Part shown: positions 1 through 13,400 of the stretch, in pieces
How positions within the stretch are numbered: the first letter of the stretch is position 1
How the letters are laid out: each line of letters starts with the position of its first letter
From: Crotophaga sulcirostris
Taxonomy: Eukaryota; Chordata; Aves; Cuculiformes; Crotophagidae
Assembly: GCA_013397455.1 (NCBI GenBank)
Contig: VYZB01000523.1
Span: 52,507-116,506, forward strand
Direction of reading: 5' to 3'
Length of the DNA stretch: 64,000 bases
Position numbers and translations under genes: made by a program
The notes under the pieces: generated by a model
Told to the model about the DNA's origin: nothing
Seen by the model: only the letters and a program-made list of their open reading frames with translations
The model's database searches: none

Positions 1-1799
1 GCCTACTGCAGAAGAACAAGAAAAATAGAGTAGTCTGCGGAGTTTTAGTCCCCAGATTCTGTTAAGAAAGCAATGTTCTTGCCTTTTACACTTTTGTACA
101 TAACCACAAGGTTTCCCTCTTGCATATCTTCAGCGACACGTAAATTTACACACAGGCTTTGTCCTCCTGGTTTGACATTGTTTCCCTGGTCTATTACTTA
201 GCTAGAGCCAATCTTCTTTCCTTCCTCCTCACCCACATGTAGGGACTTTTCTTTCTGACTCCCACAGCTGCTCCTCTTTTGCACGACCTGTCCCCATGCA
301 GCTGTGCTAACAGGTCTCTGCGGGATCCGGCCTGGTCCCCAGGGTCCCCTGCCGGCTCTCCAGCTGCCTGCTGTCAGGAGGTTAACCCTAGCACATACAG
401 GCAGGCAGGTCCCACACGACCTGTTACAGCACCCCTCATCACCTCTCTTTCTCCTTCCCACTCTGTTTTGCTCTGCTCTGCTCTCCCTCTAAAGCCTGCA
501 CAAGGGTGGCTTAGCAGGGGTTTGCTTTGCCAGCTCATGTCCTCCCATCCTTCCCACAGGAGTCACCCACTGCTGAGCCTGCTCCATTGGGACCCTCATT
601 GTTCCCTGTTTCCAGTCAGCATGCTTCTCTCCTCACCTCTTCCATCTTCCTTGTGAAAATGAAAACCATACCTCAGAGCTGCAGTTCCGGTCTCCAGCAC
701 TCTGGCTGCCGGAGTGGGTGATGTGAGCAAGGAAGTTTTCTCACAGCCTGAGAGACACCAGCTTGGGGCTTGAGAGCCCAAGAGTCTGCCTAATTCTTCC
801 CATTTTCTTCACCTTGACCTCTCATTTCACCACCCCCTAAGTTAGGTCCTTGTTATAAAAATGTCTTTGGAATACTCAGTTCAGCTGAAAAGTGCACCCT
901 GCGTTAATGGATTGGCTGTTACCTCAGAAAGAGCGCTCTGGGCTTCTCTATCTGAAAGGCACTGGCATGGCGGGGGAGGAAGGACAGGCAGAAGGAGCTA
1001 CGTGTGTTCTTTCACATAGAAAAATAGGACACAGGGTTATCAGACTATGGAAATCCCTACTAACCCTCAGTAACGACTGGAAAAATATAAAATCATTTAT
1101 TTCTGGAAGACATACTTGATCTTTTCCATAGAGTTTGCAGCAATTTCACTGATTCCTCTTATAACCCATCAAAGCCAATCCACAACTCAATCCTGAGCTC
1201 TCTTAGGATGAAGCAACCCTTCTCAACAGTGCCCAGTTTAGAAAGAGATGCTGCGCAGGGGAGAATTGGGCCATTGCATAAGGTTAGTCCTGCTCAGGCT
1301 GCAGGCTCCTGTAGCCCCCCGGGTGACATCCAGGTCCACATCACCACATCTTCTGAACAAGGGGAAGCGCTGTCCCAGAAGCAAGCTACAGACTGAAAAT
1401 CCTTGTTAAGAGTGCACAAGTGAGGTGGACAGTAGTGGTTATATGGTGAATGCTATCTTTAGCAGGACAACCCTCTTGCTGCTTTGCTTCACAGGAAGTA
1501 CTTGGAGAAGGGCTAAAGTTGGAACTGCACTCACGGTGGGGGGAGAAGGGAAATGAGGGGACACTGAAGCAGAGGGTGAATGTGAAGTCTGCAGGCATAG
1601 CAGTGTTTGATGCTGCCTGAGAGGAGACTCCAGTTATAAATGTCTCAGGTGGATATCTGAACACCACTGTCAGAGGATGAAGCAACCAAGAGGCAAGGTC
1701 TTCGAGGAGTGACACCTGTTGTTGCAGGCCATGTAGATTGAAGAAGGGTGTTGGGAAAGCATTAAGGATGGGAAAGCTGGGCTCAATGACCCAGATGCT

Positions 1800-1902
1800 G
1801 ACATAGGAGTCTGGAAATTTGGATTCTCTTGCTCACCTCTGCACCTAACCTGCAATGCGGACTTCATGTGAGCTCACTTGCCTCTACCCTATGATATCTA
1901 CT
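1800..1902 (-). mobile_element. Ancient MIR-like SINE remnant, minus strand
   Basis: The plus strand shows a degraded reverse-complemented MIR core: AGGAGTCTGGAAATTTGGAT, TCTCTTGCTCACCTCTGC, AACCTGCAATGCGGACTT, then AGCTCACTTGCCTCTACCC. These blocks line up in order with the usual antisense core (ggttc..ctctgcca..tgtgacctt..cacttaacctct). Divergence is high. Confidence 0.45.
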
Positions 1903-4894
1903 CAGGCAAAAAGCATTCTAGAAGTTGTGACGTCCCCTTTGTGAGAGTGTGTATGCAACAGTGAGATCAACAGAGTCCCAGATCTCAAGGTGTTGCTACC
2001 ACATGAATGATCCTAACAAGAAGAGGAACAAGAGGCTGCGGAGTTCCACTTCCCCGCATCCTGGGCAGCTGTAATCCGTTACAGACAACATTGTGATAAA
2101 TGCTGATCATGATTTGCTAGTCAAGGAGAAGTGTTGGAGGGCAACATGTTCAGGCTGAATGCTTCAAGCCAGACTCTGAGGAAATGCTCACAAACCTGGA
2201 TGTTCTGAGCACAGGGAACGCCTTTCAAACCTTCAAGGGAGTCCCACCTTGCTCATCAGGGAAGACCTACCAGAGAATTTATACTCCTGGAGTGACATAT
2301 CTCTGACACTCTTATGCTTTCTCTGGCTGTATCCTTCCAGCTTTTGGGTTAGGAGAAATGTGAGGAAGAGAGAACAGAGGGAGACCAAGAGTCCTGCACA
2401 TCAGGGTGGGTTTGCCTTCAAAGTCTGGAAGCCATACATATGTAAAAGATACGTGCCTGTGCCCATATCAGCAGAGACACATTAGGCATAGGTTTATCTA
2501 AGGGTTTTTCTGTGTGTAAAAGCTCTGACAGACTTGAATTACTGTTCTTTCTTATTAGTAGGGGTTAGAAATTATTATTTCTGTTCTGAAGATTATTTTA
2601 CCATTACAAAATTTTGTAACATTTTGACACCAAAGGGAAAACCTGAGTTGCTATTTTATTTTAAACTACAAAATGGATATTCTGGAGGGCTTCGTTGGAA
2701 CGATTCCAGGAAACTTCATTTTGCCAAGGAATATTCAATAATTGAATAGAGCCTACAGCTACTTAGAGCAAAATGCTAAAATAAAGGATTTCAATTTCAT
2801 TCTCCATACAAAATGCAGAAGACTTGCTGATTTGTTTCAGTATAATCAGTGTCATCAGAACCGGGAATTTTTCTGTAAGATGTTTAGAATTTTTGAAAGG
2901 AAAAATTGTTCTACACGGGCTTAATTATAGCCTGCACTTATACTAAGCCCCACTGTTGCTAGTTTGCATATTTTTTTTATTCTCTTTTTCCTTTGTGTGT
3001 GAGCATTAGTCCACAGGTACTAATATTCAAGAAGCAAGGTCCAGAGAGAGATCTTTTAAAAGACTTAGTAACCCATAACAAACTATCTCTATCTAAGAGA
3101 AACACAGGTTTTCCCACAGTGGTCCAGCTCTGACCAGAGTACAGTATCCACAGTGCTCCCATCCAGTATATTATCCACAATATTTCAGAGGACCCTTTGG
3201 TCCTGCCAACTTCTGCTCATTTTTCAGTACATATTTGACAGAAGGTTTGTTCAAATGAGACAATGATACCTGCACATCAGAAACATTTGCTGCTTACTGT
3301 TTGCAGTGTCATCTTCTATTGTCTTCAAGCAATTGAGTAAAGATACAGGAACTGCACCACGGGACTGGGGCAGTGTGCCACAAGCTGTCTTTGATAAATG
3401 TTTTATCAGATAAGCAGCATGTTGATCCAAGAATCTGACATAAGGAGAAAACTTGCTAGATAGCTTGTTTCCAAGGAAAATCTAATCAGCTTGAAACTTT
3501 GGCAGTTTGCTTCCAGGAGCAGTCAAGACTCAGTGTTCATTGAAAAGAAGACTGAAAACGTAAAACTACAGTGCATGCATAGCATTATGTGTGCTTGTCA
3601 GGAGAAAAAAGCTCTACTTCTGTCCTCACTGCTTCTGGTAGGTTGCTACAACCGTAATGCAGGGGCAGGGAAGTGGAGAGAACACTTGTTGGTTACTGGC
3701 ACTTGGTCTGGTGTCCCCACTTCCAAAAACACACAAAAAATGGAGGATGTGCAGGAAAATACAGTTCAAAGGCACCACCTCTTAGTGTTCAGCTTTCTAA
3801 ATGGAAAGACTTGCTGATGGTATAAATTGATCTAGATGGAAGTGGTGTCATGTAACAAAAACCTCTTCTTCTTGATAGAATAAGACACAGCATAAATAGC
3901 TGGAAGTCGAAAATAGATTTTTTTTAAAGAAACAGCTATGTGAGAACTAAGCACTATATTTGTGAAGAATATAGTGAGAGTGAAAAGCATGCCAGCAAAG
4001 GGTGGCAGCCTTGCTGGTAGGTGTGTTTCAGCCAAGGGTAAGCTGCCTGGCCCAGGGCAGGGATGAAACGCAGGAAGGAGATGGGAGGCAGTGGTGGATG
4101 TTAGGCCCACAGAGCTGCACTGCTGGGGCCTTCCAGCCTTTCACAAATAACACAGGAAGGACTAAAACTACCAACAGTTGTGTTTAGCTGCTGCTGTCAG
4201 TAGCCACCTGCTACACAATTTTTCCTGATTTTCTTCTTTCACAATAATTTTTATTTGTGTAGGAAATGCTTTGGAACCTCCAAGCATCTTTATCCACTTA
4301 CTTCAGTGCACATATAATTTTTCACAGCCCAGACCACCCCCATCCACTTGCTATCCCTTTAGCTTTCCCAGTTTGTTGCATTTCCAGATGTTAAACACTA
4401 ATTACCAAGCAGGGAGGTGTGTACAACCACCAGAAACAGATCTTTTGCACCCTACCTTACGCCATGACAAATGATTTGCCACTAATTGATTTCACTGGGA
4501 CCAGCAGGGTGGTGGTTGCAGGTATGGTTTTCAGAAATCCCAGTGGCAGCAGTTTGAGGTATGGCAGCCACAGAGACACCAGCAAGGGTTTGTGCAATGG
4601 GGAGACCTGAAAAGCAACTGTCCAAAAGACAGAGACGTGACCAGATGCAAGAGACACAGGGGTGTGAGGCTGGCTTAGGCTGACATAGCTTGGGCATTGC
4701 TAAGCAGTGTGTAAGACTTGTTGATTCGGAGTACTTTTTCCTCTTTTTCTGCGTACTTTTTAAATGCATCCTCACCTGTAACACGCCTTATTCTTTGGTT
4801 TTCCACAGCTCTCCCAGTCCATAGTTCCCTGTCCCATCCCTGGCATATTATTTCTCCACTGCTAATGGAGTAAACCTCAAGCAGAGGCAGCACT

Positions 4895-4905
4895 GGGGGG
4901 GGGGG
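4895..4905 (+). repeat. G homopolymer (11 G)
   Basis: Eleven consecutive G between CACT and ATCATT; its exact length is likely to be uncertain in an assembly. Confidence 0.9.
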
Positions 4906-6439
4906 ATCATTACAAATCAGTGCTCCACAAAGTCAGTTTGGAGCTGGTCCTCCATTTCCTGAGAGTGGGATGGTGTCAGATTGTGGTACTTTCAGTAGCA
5001 CCCTCAATGGCACCACACTCCCCCGGCTGGAGGTCCTGCAGATTGTCAGCCCAAGGAAGCTGGCAGGGGCAAGGCTTCCCACTGTGTTTGCACAGAGTTG
5101 CTTATTTCTTCAGTCTCTCCACCCAGCCTCTCCAAGAAACATCTTCTCTGGCCAGACATCTCATATTATGACTAAGGCAGAAGGCCACAGGTTTAGCCAG
5201 TTTGTGTACAGTTTGCAATTATTCAGCTGTTTTAATGAGAAGAAGGACCTTGAGGGCTGTGATGTCAGAGATAAGAAAGTGTGGAAAGCAGCAGATGTGT
5301 GACCTTGCCGCTCTCCTATTGCTTTCTCCTCTGTTCTGTGTGCTCCAGCTCTTCAAGGTTTTAATACCGGGAAGGGGTGAGGGGAAGGTGAGATGCAGGT
5401 TTCATAGTAACTCAAAATCCCAGCTTGTGGAGCAACCCATAGACTTTTATAATAACACAAGCCACTGATGGTTACTGAAATTCAGCAGCTGCTTGAGATT
5501 TAGGATCTTGCAGGCTGCAGCCATTTCCAGTACCTGGATATTTGTTCTCACAGGTAAATCAGGATAAAAGTTCTCAGTAGTTTCCTGGATGGACATGTTT
5601 TCTGAAGAAAAATTTCAGTTCATGGACACTAAAAGCCTTTTCTGTACAGAACAGCAGCTCTAAACATGTGAACATGGTTGACAGAAACATTTCAGTTTGA
5701 TGTGTGTTTGTGCCCTTTGGCCTAACGAAGAGAGCTGCACTGCAAGAGCTGGAGCCAGCAAACCTAAACCAACCTTAACGGTCCCAGAGACACCTAAGTA
5801 CAAAGGTTGAGTGCTGCACTTCTCCGCCCAGGTGCCACTTCAGACACCTGGGATATGTCTGGCTTCTTAAGGCATGACCAAGATGAGTTGCAAAATACCT
5901 AAGGTCTCAAGTGCCTATGCCAAGTTGTCCTCCCAGCTGTCTTACCAGCAGCATCTTCTCTGCTCGGCACAGTCTGGAGGTTGGGTTGGTCCTGTCTTAC
6001 ATGCCTTCAGAGTTTCCTCAAATATCTTCAAGCAAAATGGAAAAATACAGTATTGATGCAAAAGTGGTTGGATAACCCAGTCCAAGGAGCAGCTGTTCGT
6101 GGTTCATTGTCAAAAAGGGGAGACGTGGAGAAGGACACAGGGCTGGTGCCTGACTCTGCTTAGCATCATTTATCACAACCCTCACAGACACAGGTATTTA
6201 GGAGAGAGGATTAGAACTGAAAATTAAAATAAAGGGGAGAAAGGAAAAAAAGGTACATTGTTTTGACAATTTAGAGAAATGTTGTGACAAAACTCTTCAA
6301 TTAGGCAGGAATAATCAGTTGAAAAAATATTGAGTGGAAATGGCTGGTTAAGCAACAGTTATGTAGAAAATACTCTAAATCTATTACACTACTATCAAAA
6401 CCAATAAAGGAAGCATCATGTTGGAAGGAATAATGAGCA

Positions 6440-6625
6440 GCATTGCATGTACAAAAAAATTATCCTGTGGTTCAGTGCAGTCCTGATATGCTGCTGCTGC
6501 TGTTATGCTGTAGCCAGTTTTGGGCACTGAATTTCAGGAAAGATGTGGACCCTTTGGAGAAGGTCCAGGGACTCCAGATCTGCAAAATGTGACCTGCATG
6601 GGAGATCTGAAAGAACTGGCTGCCT
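6440..6625 (+). mobile_element. Degraded internal CR1 LINE fragment
   Basis: Similarity to the CR1 ORF2 region just after reverse transcriptase is visible: GTAGCCAGTTTTGGGCACTG, GGACCCTTTGGAGAAGGTCC and GGAGATCTGAAAGAACTGGC echo the CR1 run that normally continues into the RLRELGLF segment. The 3' tail typical of younger copies is absent and the frame is broken, so this is an old, partial copy. A short CTG run at 6489-6502 lies inside it. Confidence 0.5.
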
Positions 6626-9600
6626 TAGGTCAAAAAATAAATGACTGATGGAGATGCAGTAACAATCCTCAGCTACATGAACCAGTTATTAGATGAAGAG
6701 GGGAACACCTCTGCTTCCCTGTTCATAATGGACAGGGTGACAAACCTTTCTAATGGTCAGAAGGGTCCTTAAAAGTAGTGTAAGAACATCTTTCACATCA
6801 AGGCATACGTACAGTTTGTTAGTTCTTGGACCGAGAGATGCTTTTAGAGACCTCTTCCAATCTCTCTGTACTCCAGGCATGGGACCCTGCTTTGCATGCA
6901 CAGAGACAAGCAGCCACCCTATGTACCCAATGCCAGATCAATGTCCTCACCACCAGCTTTCAGGCATGGCTCCTTTTGAAATTATTCCACTTTGCACAGA
7001 ACGATGACAGAGCCATTTGTCTGGAGACGGAGATCACGCTTGCTTGGCCCAATCCTTGTGGTCTGAGTGGAGTGATGTGGATTGGAAAAGGTGGTCACAG
7101 CTGCCAATCCCTGACCTGACTAGCCAGCTACTCCCCCTGGGGCGTCGATAGAAAAGATAGGCCTATTTGAAGAGTATTTAGAGCATCTGTGTTACCCCTG
7201 AAAATACTTCCTGAGGGATTTTCTGTCCCTTCTTTGACTATAGAAGTAGTTAGGGCGATCAGGAGGCTAGATAAACAAACTAGGTACATTGGTTTATAAG
7301 GTCTGCCCCTTCCCCAGAATGCCCTTCTTGGGAAAAGTGGTATTTTTGCATACATTTCCCATCATGTTTAATTATGTTGTCGCCATTTCTCTAAGTAAGA
7401 TGCAGAGCATTGAACCATAAGGGGGAAATTAGATACTGAAAAACATTAGCTGGACGTGATATTTATTTTTCAAATTAGAATCCTGCAACAGCACCTGGAA
7501 ATCGCCATGGCAAACCATCCCCACTTGCAAATATTTTGCCTGACACGTCAGTACACAACAGCTCCCAGCAAGCTATGCCAACCACAACACTAGGGCAAAA
7601 GGTGCTGGCTCCCAGTGCCTGCCCCGTGCCTGCGAGGGGGCCAGCACCTTGCCTCCAGCCCTGGCACTGCCAAAGGGATGAAGCAGAAGGAAAGGAGACA
7701 CCTTCAGGCTGTGATATTGGGAGCTGTGCTTGTGCCCATCTTTATGTGATTGCTACGCTCATCAAGGCAACTTTCTGGGATGAGGTGCTGCATTCACATC
7801 ACCTGCAGCACCACTGCACCCAGCAAATACCCCTATTCCAGCCATGTGACAGCTTTCTTCCACTTAACTCCCACGGCTTTCCCAGGAACCCCTCCTGATG
7901 TACCTTTAGGCATATCAGAGAGACCAGGCTGGGGTGCATTAAGCCATCCTGCATGGCAGGGTGTGGGATGGGGGGTGAGCATGGGTTGGGGACAACCCTG
8001 AGGCCACCCTCCATGTCCCATGGAGCAGGTAGGCATCTGACAAGGCCCTCTCCACTCCCAAGTAAGCTATTGTAATTCTTATCGGGCTGATGCACATTTT
8101 GTTCAAGGTGGCAAAATGCCCAGGGGCTGCCAGGCTGCCAAGCTTTTTGCTAAAAATACTGTTAAGACACATTTCAGCCTGGGTCCATTAAAGAAAAGAA
8201 AGAGTGAGTATATTCTGGTTGCACTGGGAATGACGTGGACTAAGGCAGGGGAAGAGAGAGAGGGAGAGGGAGGCAGGGAATGAGATGGGATGAAGGCTGG
8301 AGAGCTGCCCATGGCAAGTCAAAGCCAGGCTGAGCCTGAGGGAGGTGTTGTCTGACGCCAGGGGTGATGAGGAATATTGCTGGTGCACTGTTCATCTTCT
8401 TCTCATGTTGAAAATGCTTGTTCTTGCCATGTTTGCTACTCTTGGTGCTACTGCCATGGGGATGGAAAAGGGAGCACCCACTGGGCTGTCCCTCAGCAGC
8501 GGCACAGACAGGCAGGGACCTGGTGTGAGGGAGAGGGGGGCTGGGGTGAAGGCAGGAGAGAACCCAAGAGACCAAAGAGGGCCTGGACAGGATCAGGACA
8601 AAGTTGGCCTTGTACGGAAGCAGAGGAGGCTGGGAGAGAGCTTGAAGCTCATGCCCAACAGTGGAGACAGAGCATGAGAGAGGATTGAAAACAAAGAGAG
8701 GGTGACGCTGAGCAGGTGGCAGGAGAAAGAGAGAACGAAAAGATGAGACAGAAAGAAGGAAAAAATAAAGGAGAGGAAAAAGAGAACAAAGGGTGGTAAA
8801 ACAGCCTTAGCATGAAAATCCTCTGGCCTCATTCTCTGTCCAGTAGGATGCCATTAGCCTGGAGACCCCAGGGAGACCCCCACTTAGATGGAAGCACGTT
8901 TTGGGATGATGGCAGGTAGTTCACTGACTTTCCTGGCCTTCATCAAAATGAACTGCCATTAAACATAGCTGATTATGTTTCATCATAATTGCAAGGAGCA
9001 ATTTTGGGGAGTGGGTTAGGAAGGGGTTTAGGTCTGTGAGAGTCAGGACTGACTAACACATTTTGCTTTCCTTCTTTATTTTAACACACTCCTCTGTGTT
9101 TAAACTGCATGAGAACAGAAGAACCTTCACTAACACAGGCTGTACTTCTCTCTGACCTTGCAGATAACCATGAACCAAAACGTGCAGCTCTCTAATTGCT
9201 GTTCCTGACGGCGCTTTACTAGCTCGTGTTAAATTTAACGAGGAGGAGGAGGGAGGATCAGGCTGAAAATTTTTCCAAACGTTTCTTTCCTGCCGCAGAG
9301 GAAACAATTTATGGTGCAGGAGAAGTCGCTGTGTGCCTCCTGTGGAGGGCAATAAAAGTGCAAGAGATATAGAAATATCCAGAGAACCTGACTTTACTGT
9401 ATGGAGATGATCCAACCTGAGACTGGAGCCTGCACACACTTCTATTGGCATTTATATGCCCATGTGCCCGTAACAAACATAATCCCAGGTTTCCAAGTTG
9501 CCAGTCACAGTCCCCACACACTCCTAGGAGGCTGGTATGAAAGGAGAGGACCCGAGACATGAGGAACTGCTCCTTGGCTGGGGTCCTCCTGCCCTGCCAA

Positions 9601-10249
9601 GGGTTCTTCTCAGGGACCTGAGGCAGCAGCCAGGTCTGCAGGGACCTAGTGCAACTCACGATGCTGAGTGCCAGCCAGAGCAATATTCCCAGCACGCAGG
9701 AACGCACACATCCATGCTGAGCCAGCCTTGGTGCCAGGACGTACCCCTGATGCACTGCAGCTGCTGAAGGGTATGTTTTTTTATTATTTTAGAAGATGAG
9801 TTTTTTTGTCCCAATTCTGCCCCTTCTGGCCTGGTATGTTCCATGCTTGTGACATTTCAGAGGGAGCAGATGTTACTTCGACCACAGGAATTGTCCCAGT
9901 GTTTAATTTTAATAGACTCTTTGGGAAACGACTCTCAGCACCTTTCACAAGCTGCATATGCCAGACTGAGAGTTTCAGATGACGCTGGAGCAAAGCAATC
10001 CCTCAGGTAGATCACAGTGTGTTCAAAGAAAGACCTTACAACCAGGAGACATCAGATCAGCTTAACATTTTCTGTTTGTTGAGTTGGTGCTGGAGGAAAA
10101 AAACACTTGCCAGAAGCACACGGAATAAAATAGAAGCAGGAAGGTCAAAATATTGTTTTAAATGTTCACTAATCAAGTAGAAGATGATATAAAACTCTGT
10201 GTAGAGTTGGTGTCTGGTTTGGTGGGCAGCATCAAGCCTTGGACTGCCC
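6626..10249. other. Intergenic, no supported gene
   Basis: No recognisable coding sequence. The stretch around 8.2-8.8 kb is strongly purine-biased on the plus strand. Around 9.15-9.33 kb there is a CpG-containing, AT-flanked patch that looks like a conserved non-coding element. Confidence 0.7.
8243..8280 (+). repeat. GA-rich low-complexity tract
   Basis: GGCAGGGGAAGAGAGAGAGG, GAGAGGGAGGCAGGGAA: purine-only apart from isolated C. Confidence 0.8.
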
Positions 10250-10470
10250 TTCAGCAGGGACCTGGATTTAATTACTCCTCACTCCGGCCCCCATCTCCCC
10301 ATGCGTCCTCTCCCTGCCTCCATCTGTCTTGTCTAAGAGGACTGCAAGTTCCTCAGGCCAGGGACTGTTTCTCACTTGAGTTTTGCTACATTCCCAGGGC
10401 AGTAAGGCTGTCTTGGTTGTTTCCCCAATCTGAACAACAGCAAAACAAACCTTTGGGCACAATCAATGTT
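10250..10470 (+). mobile_element. Ancient L2/MIR-type 3' end remnant
   Basis: The segment contains CCATCTGTCTTGTCTAAGAG, GACTGCAAGTTCCTCAGGCC, AGGGACTGTTTCTCACTTGA and CTACATTCCCAGGGCAGTAA. This resembles the widely shared amniote tail (gactgtaagctcctcggggcagggactgtctc...cagcgcctagcac) of L2-type LINEs and the SINEs that borrow it. A weak open frame overlapping it is not protein-coding. Family assignment is tentative. Confidence 0.5.
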
Positions 10471-13400
10471 GACAAGTACCGCTGCTGACTGTGTTGATGG
10501 AGCGGAGGCTTTGTACTGCATCAGAGCCCAGGCTGTTGTGTCTTTTGCAATTGTATTATGTTGTTTGGCTTCAGAAAAGAGGAGGAACACATGACTTACA
10601 AGGACATGGGAGATTCTCCCATGTCCCCACTGCATATTTCAGTCAAGCAAAATTAACTTCTTCACAGGAGGCAAAGATTTAGTGTGGGTAGAATTATGGT
10701 AAACGTGGTGGATGCGGCAAGGAGGAGCAGAGCAGAAACAAATCAAGTCACAAACAGAGGAAATGTAAAAAGCTGCTTGAGATAACCCAGTTCAAAAAAA
10801 CCATGAACCAGCTGCAGAAAACTACCTGAGCCAGAAAAAAGTCTTAACAGCCTGTGCAGCACATGACTGACAAATATTAGAGCTGGTCTGAAGGATTAGA
10901 GAGCCACATACTTGCAGGTACCTGCAGCCAGATGTGATCGTGGTAGCTATAGATATCACCTCAGCCTCTCAGGTGATCTTTAATTGAGGACAGTGCTTTC
11001 CAAAGTGTGAGGGATGAGGGCACAGAGGACTTACTGAGGGAAAGGGCTATGGATGTGCTACACATAGGAGAGAAGCATTTAATAATATTTGCTTGTCTTG
11101 CAAAGACCTTGTTATCCATTTGTTTTTCCTAAAAGAGCACTCAGCCTTAAAATAGTGTAGGAAGTAGCAATTAAGGCAGATGCCCCCACTCCTGCAATGG
11201 AAGGAAATGGGCTGTCAGTAAGTTAAGAGTATCTGTGCTACGTTTTCTCTCAAATGTTGTTTTGTTAAACCATCCAGCTAAAATCTCAAACTGCTGCCCA
11301 AGCACACCAGGCATTTTCCCTCCTTCCCTTCCTGCCTGAGCATGTCCAGGTGCATGGCTACCATCCATGTGCTGCAGCAAGGGGAGAGGCAGCCCAGGAT
11401 GGTAAACTCAAGGTACTGCTCTAACACACCAAGAATCTGGTAAAATATCTGAACCCATCATCAATACTTTAGGGAATAAGCAACACAAGGATTCAGCTCC
11501 AGAAGGTCCCATAGGAATTTCTTGTCTCTATGCATACAGCGATGTGTTAGGATGTAGTGCCTGACAGAGCTTACGTGAACATCTGGTTTCATTTCTGCTG
11601 GAATCCAGACTGGAGCAATGACTCCAACCACCTTGCATGGCAGATGAGGAAATGGCAATACTGGCAGAGTCTGACCAGAATTATGACCTTAGAACCAAAA
11701 ATACAGCTCTTCACACCTGCTTATATTCCCTCCCTTCCTTGCCAGCCCTGGCTCCAAAGTTGACCGCTGTGGAAAGCTGAAGAAACTCTAACTCCCGTGC
11801 AAGGAGCAGAGGGAATTTGCACCCAGAATTAACCAGTTAATAATAATCTTCACATTTCTCCTTACTGCTGTGTTCTAGGGCACTTAAATTAACAATTCCC
11901 CAAGCATGTTCATTTTGAATGACTGCATTGAAATCAGCACAAACTCAAACAGAAGCCCTATAAAAAGCCAAAGCTTTATCGTGTGCTTGGTGGTGGCAGA
12001 AAGAAGGCCAGTGGGAAGGAAACAATACCCGTCTGAGCGGAGCGAGGGTTTATCTGCTTGCCATCAGAACAGGCCAGTCATGTTGTTTTTCCGTCCGCTC
12101 ACCATGTGAGCAGGCTCCGGTGTACAGTACCAGGCTGTGCAAAAGCCCACGGTCAGGTCCTTCTGTTTGTAGGGCTTGCTGACATAAGGTGGAGTTGAGG
12201 TTATTGTGGTGTGGGACGTTTCCTGCCCTGGCTGCTGATAATCACAAATCCCAGGAGCCTTACAGGCTCCCTTTGTCCACCAGTCCAGGATGCCAGCTAT
12301 GTATATAGGGTATGCCCAGCCCTGGGTGGGCACGCTCCTGTACCTGCGCCCGAGGATGCTTCACTGCGTACTGACCATTTCCCTGGTGAGGAGGAGATGC
12401 CAAAAACCCTTCCACGCCCAGAGTCCTGCTGAACTTTTTACTTCCAGGAGCAAAGGAGGAGGCTGAGGATGAGTCTGTGTGGGGAAGTCCCTGCCAGCAA
12501 GCGTACATTCCTTCACACCAAAAGTAAAAGGATTAAATTGACTGCTAGAACTCGGCTTCATTTGTACCAGCTGAGGTGTAAATGAAGGCTTTGCCATGAA
12601 AACAGTATTAAGCTCACTTTACGTTGTCCTGCTCAGTAGCAGTGTGGATGGTGGCAGAGTGATGTCTCTGCCCACCCTCCTGCCCAAGCAGTCAGTGTGG
12701 TCGTGCCAGCCAGCACGCTTGGCAATGTGACTCTGTGTGTGGCTCTCGTGAGCAGAAAGGCAGTGCAGGGGATGTGTTTTCATAAAGAGGTGATACAAGA
12801 GTAGGTGTGGACAGTCAGTCAGGAGAAGGATGAAGTGTGGGGATGAGGGAGAGGGGAGTGCGAGTGCAGGAAGGTTTGAACACCAGCTCCCGGGATATAG
12901 GCAGCACAGAGGGGGTGTAGCAGGCTGCGCAGTGGGAGAATGGCTGCTCTGGGATGATGATGGAGCAGCAAAGGGATAATATCCAACACAGGGTAAAACT
13001 GAAGGGCATGAAGCCCCAAAAGTTTTCCTGAAGCTGGGGTTTTCTTCCCAGTCATGCTGCCTGCAGGATCTCCCCAGGGACTGAGCTCTGCCCACTGCTG
13101 AGCGTGTGCTGCAGCAGGGAAGTAAAGGATGGTTGCATCTTTGCAAGTAAATAAGATGCTCCAGGGTCATCCCTTGGCCCTGCAGCCTGCTAGCCCAGCA
13201 CAGTTCACAGCTGTGTGGCCAGTTCTTATGTCTCTCGGAACAGACTGGTCAAAACCAATGTGCTTGGTGGGCATGGCTGCTGCAAACACCTGCCACACTC
13301 TCACCTCATCAGGTGGTAACTGGCATGGGCCAAACCAATTGGCGTGGATATTGCTGATGAAATGAAAGATTTACCTGCTAGTATGAAAAATTTTCTTCTT

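Larger units (their letters stand above)
1..6439. other. Intergenic, no supported gene
   Basis: Mixed-composition sequence. Short open frames are present in all frames but none shows a recognisable domain, a biased composition like a real protein, or splice-linked continuity. Apart from the MIR-like remnant near 1.8 kb and the G-run at 4.9 kb I see only unique-looking DNA. Confidence 0.7.

Noticed and set aside
279..721. Overlapping open frames near the left edge (up to 125 codons)
   Set aside because: Translations are low-information Ser/Pro/Leu mixtures, in competing frames, with no homology recognised.
12619..13170. 183-codon open frame on the minus strand
   Set aside because: Ser/Pro/Leu/His/Cys-rich translation without domains, opposite a purine-skewed strand where stops are depleted; no splice or promoter context.
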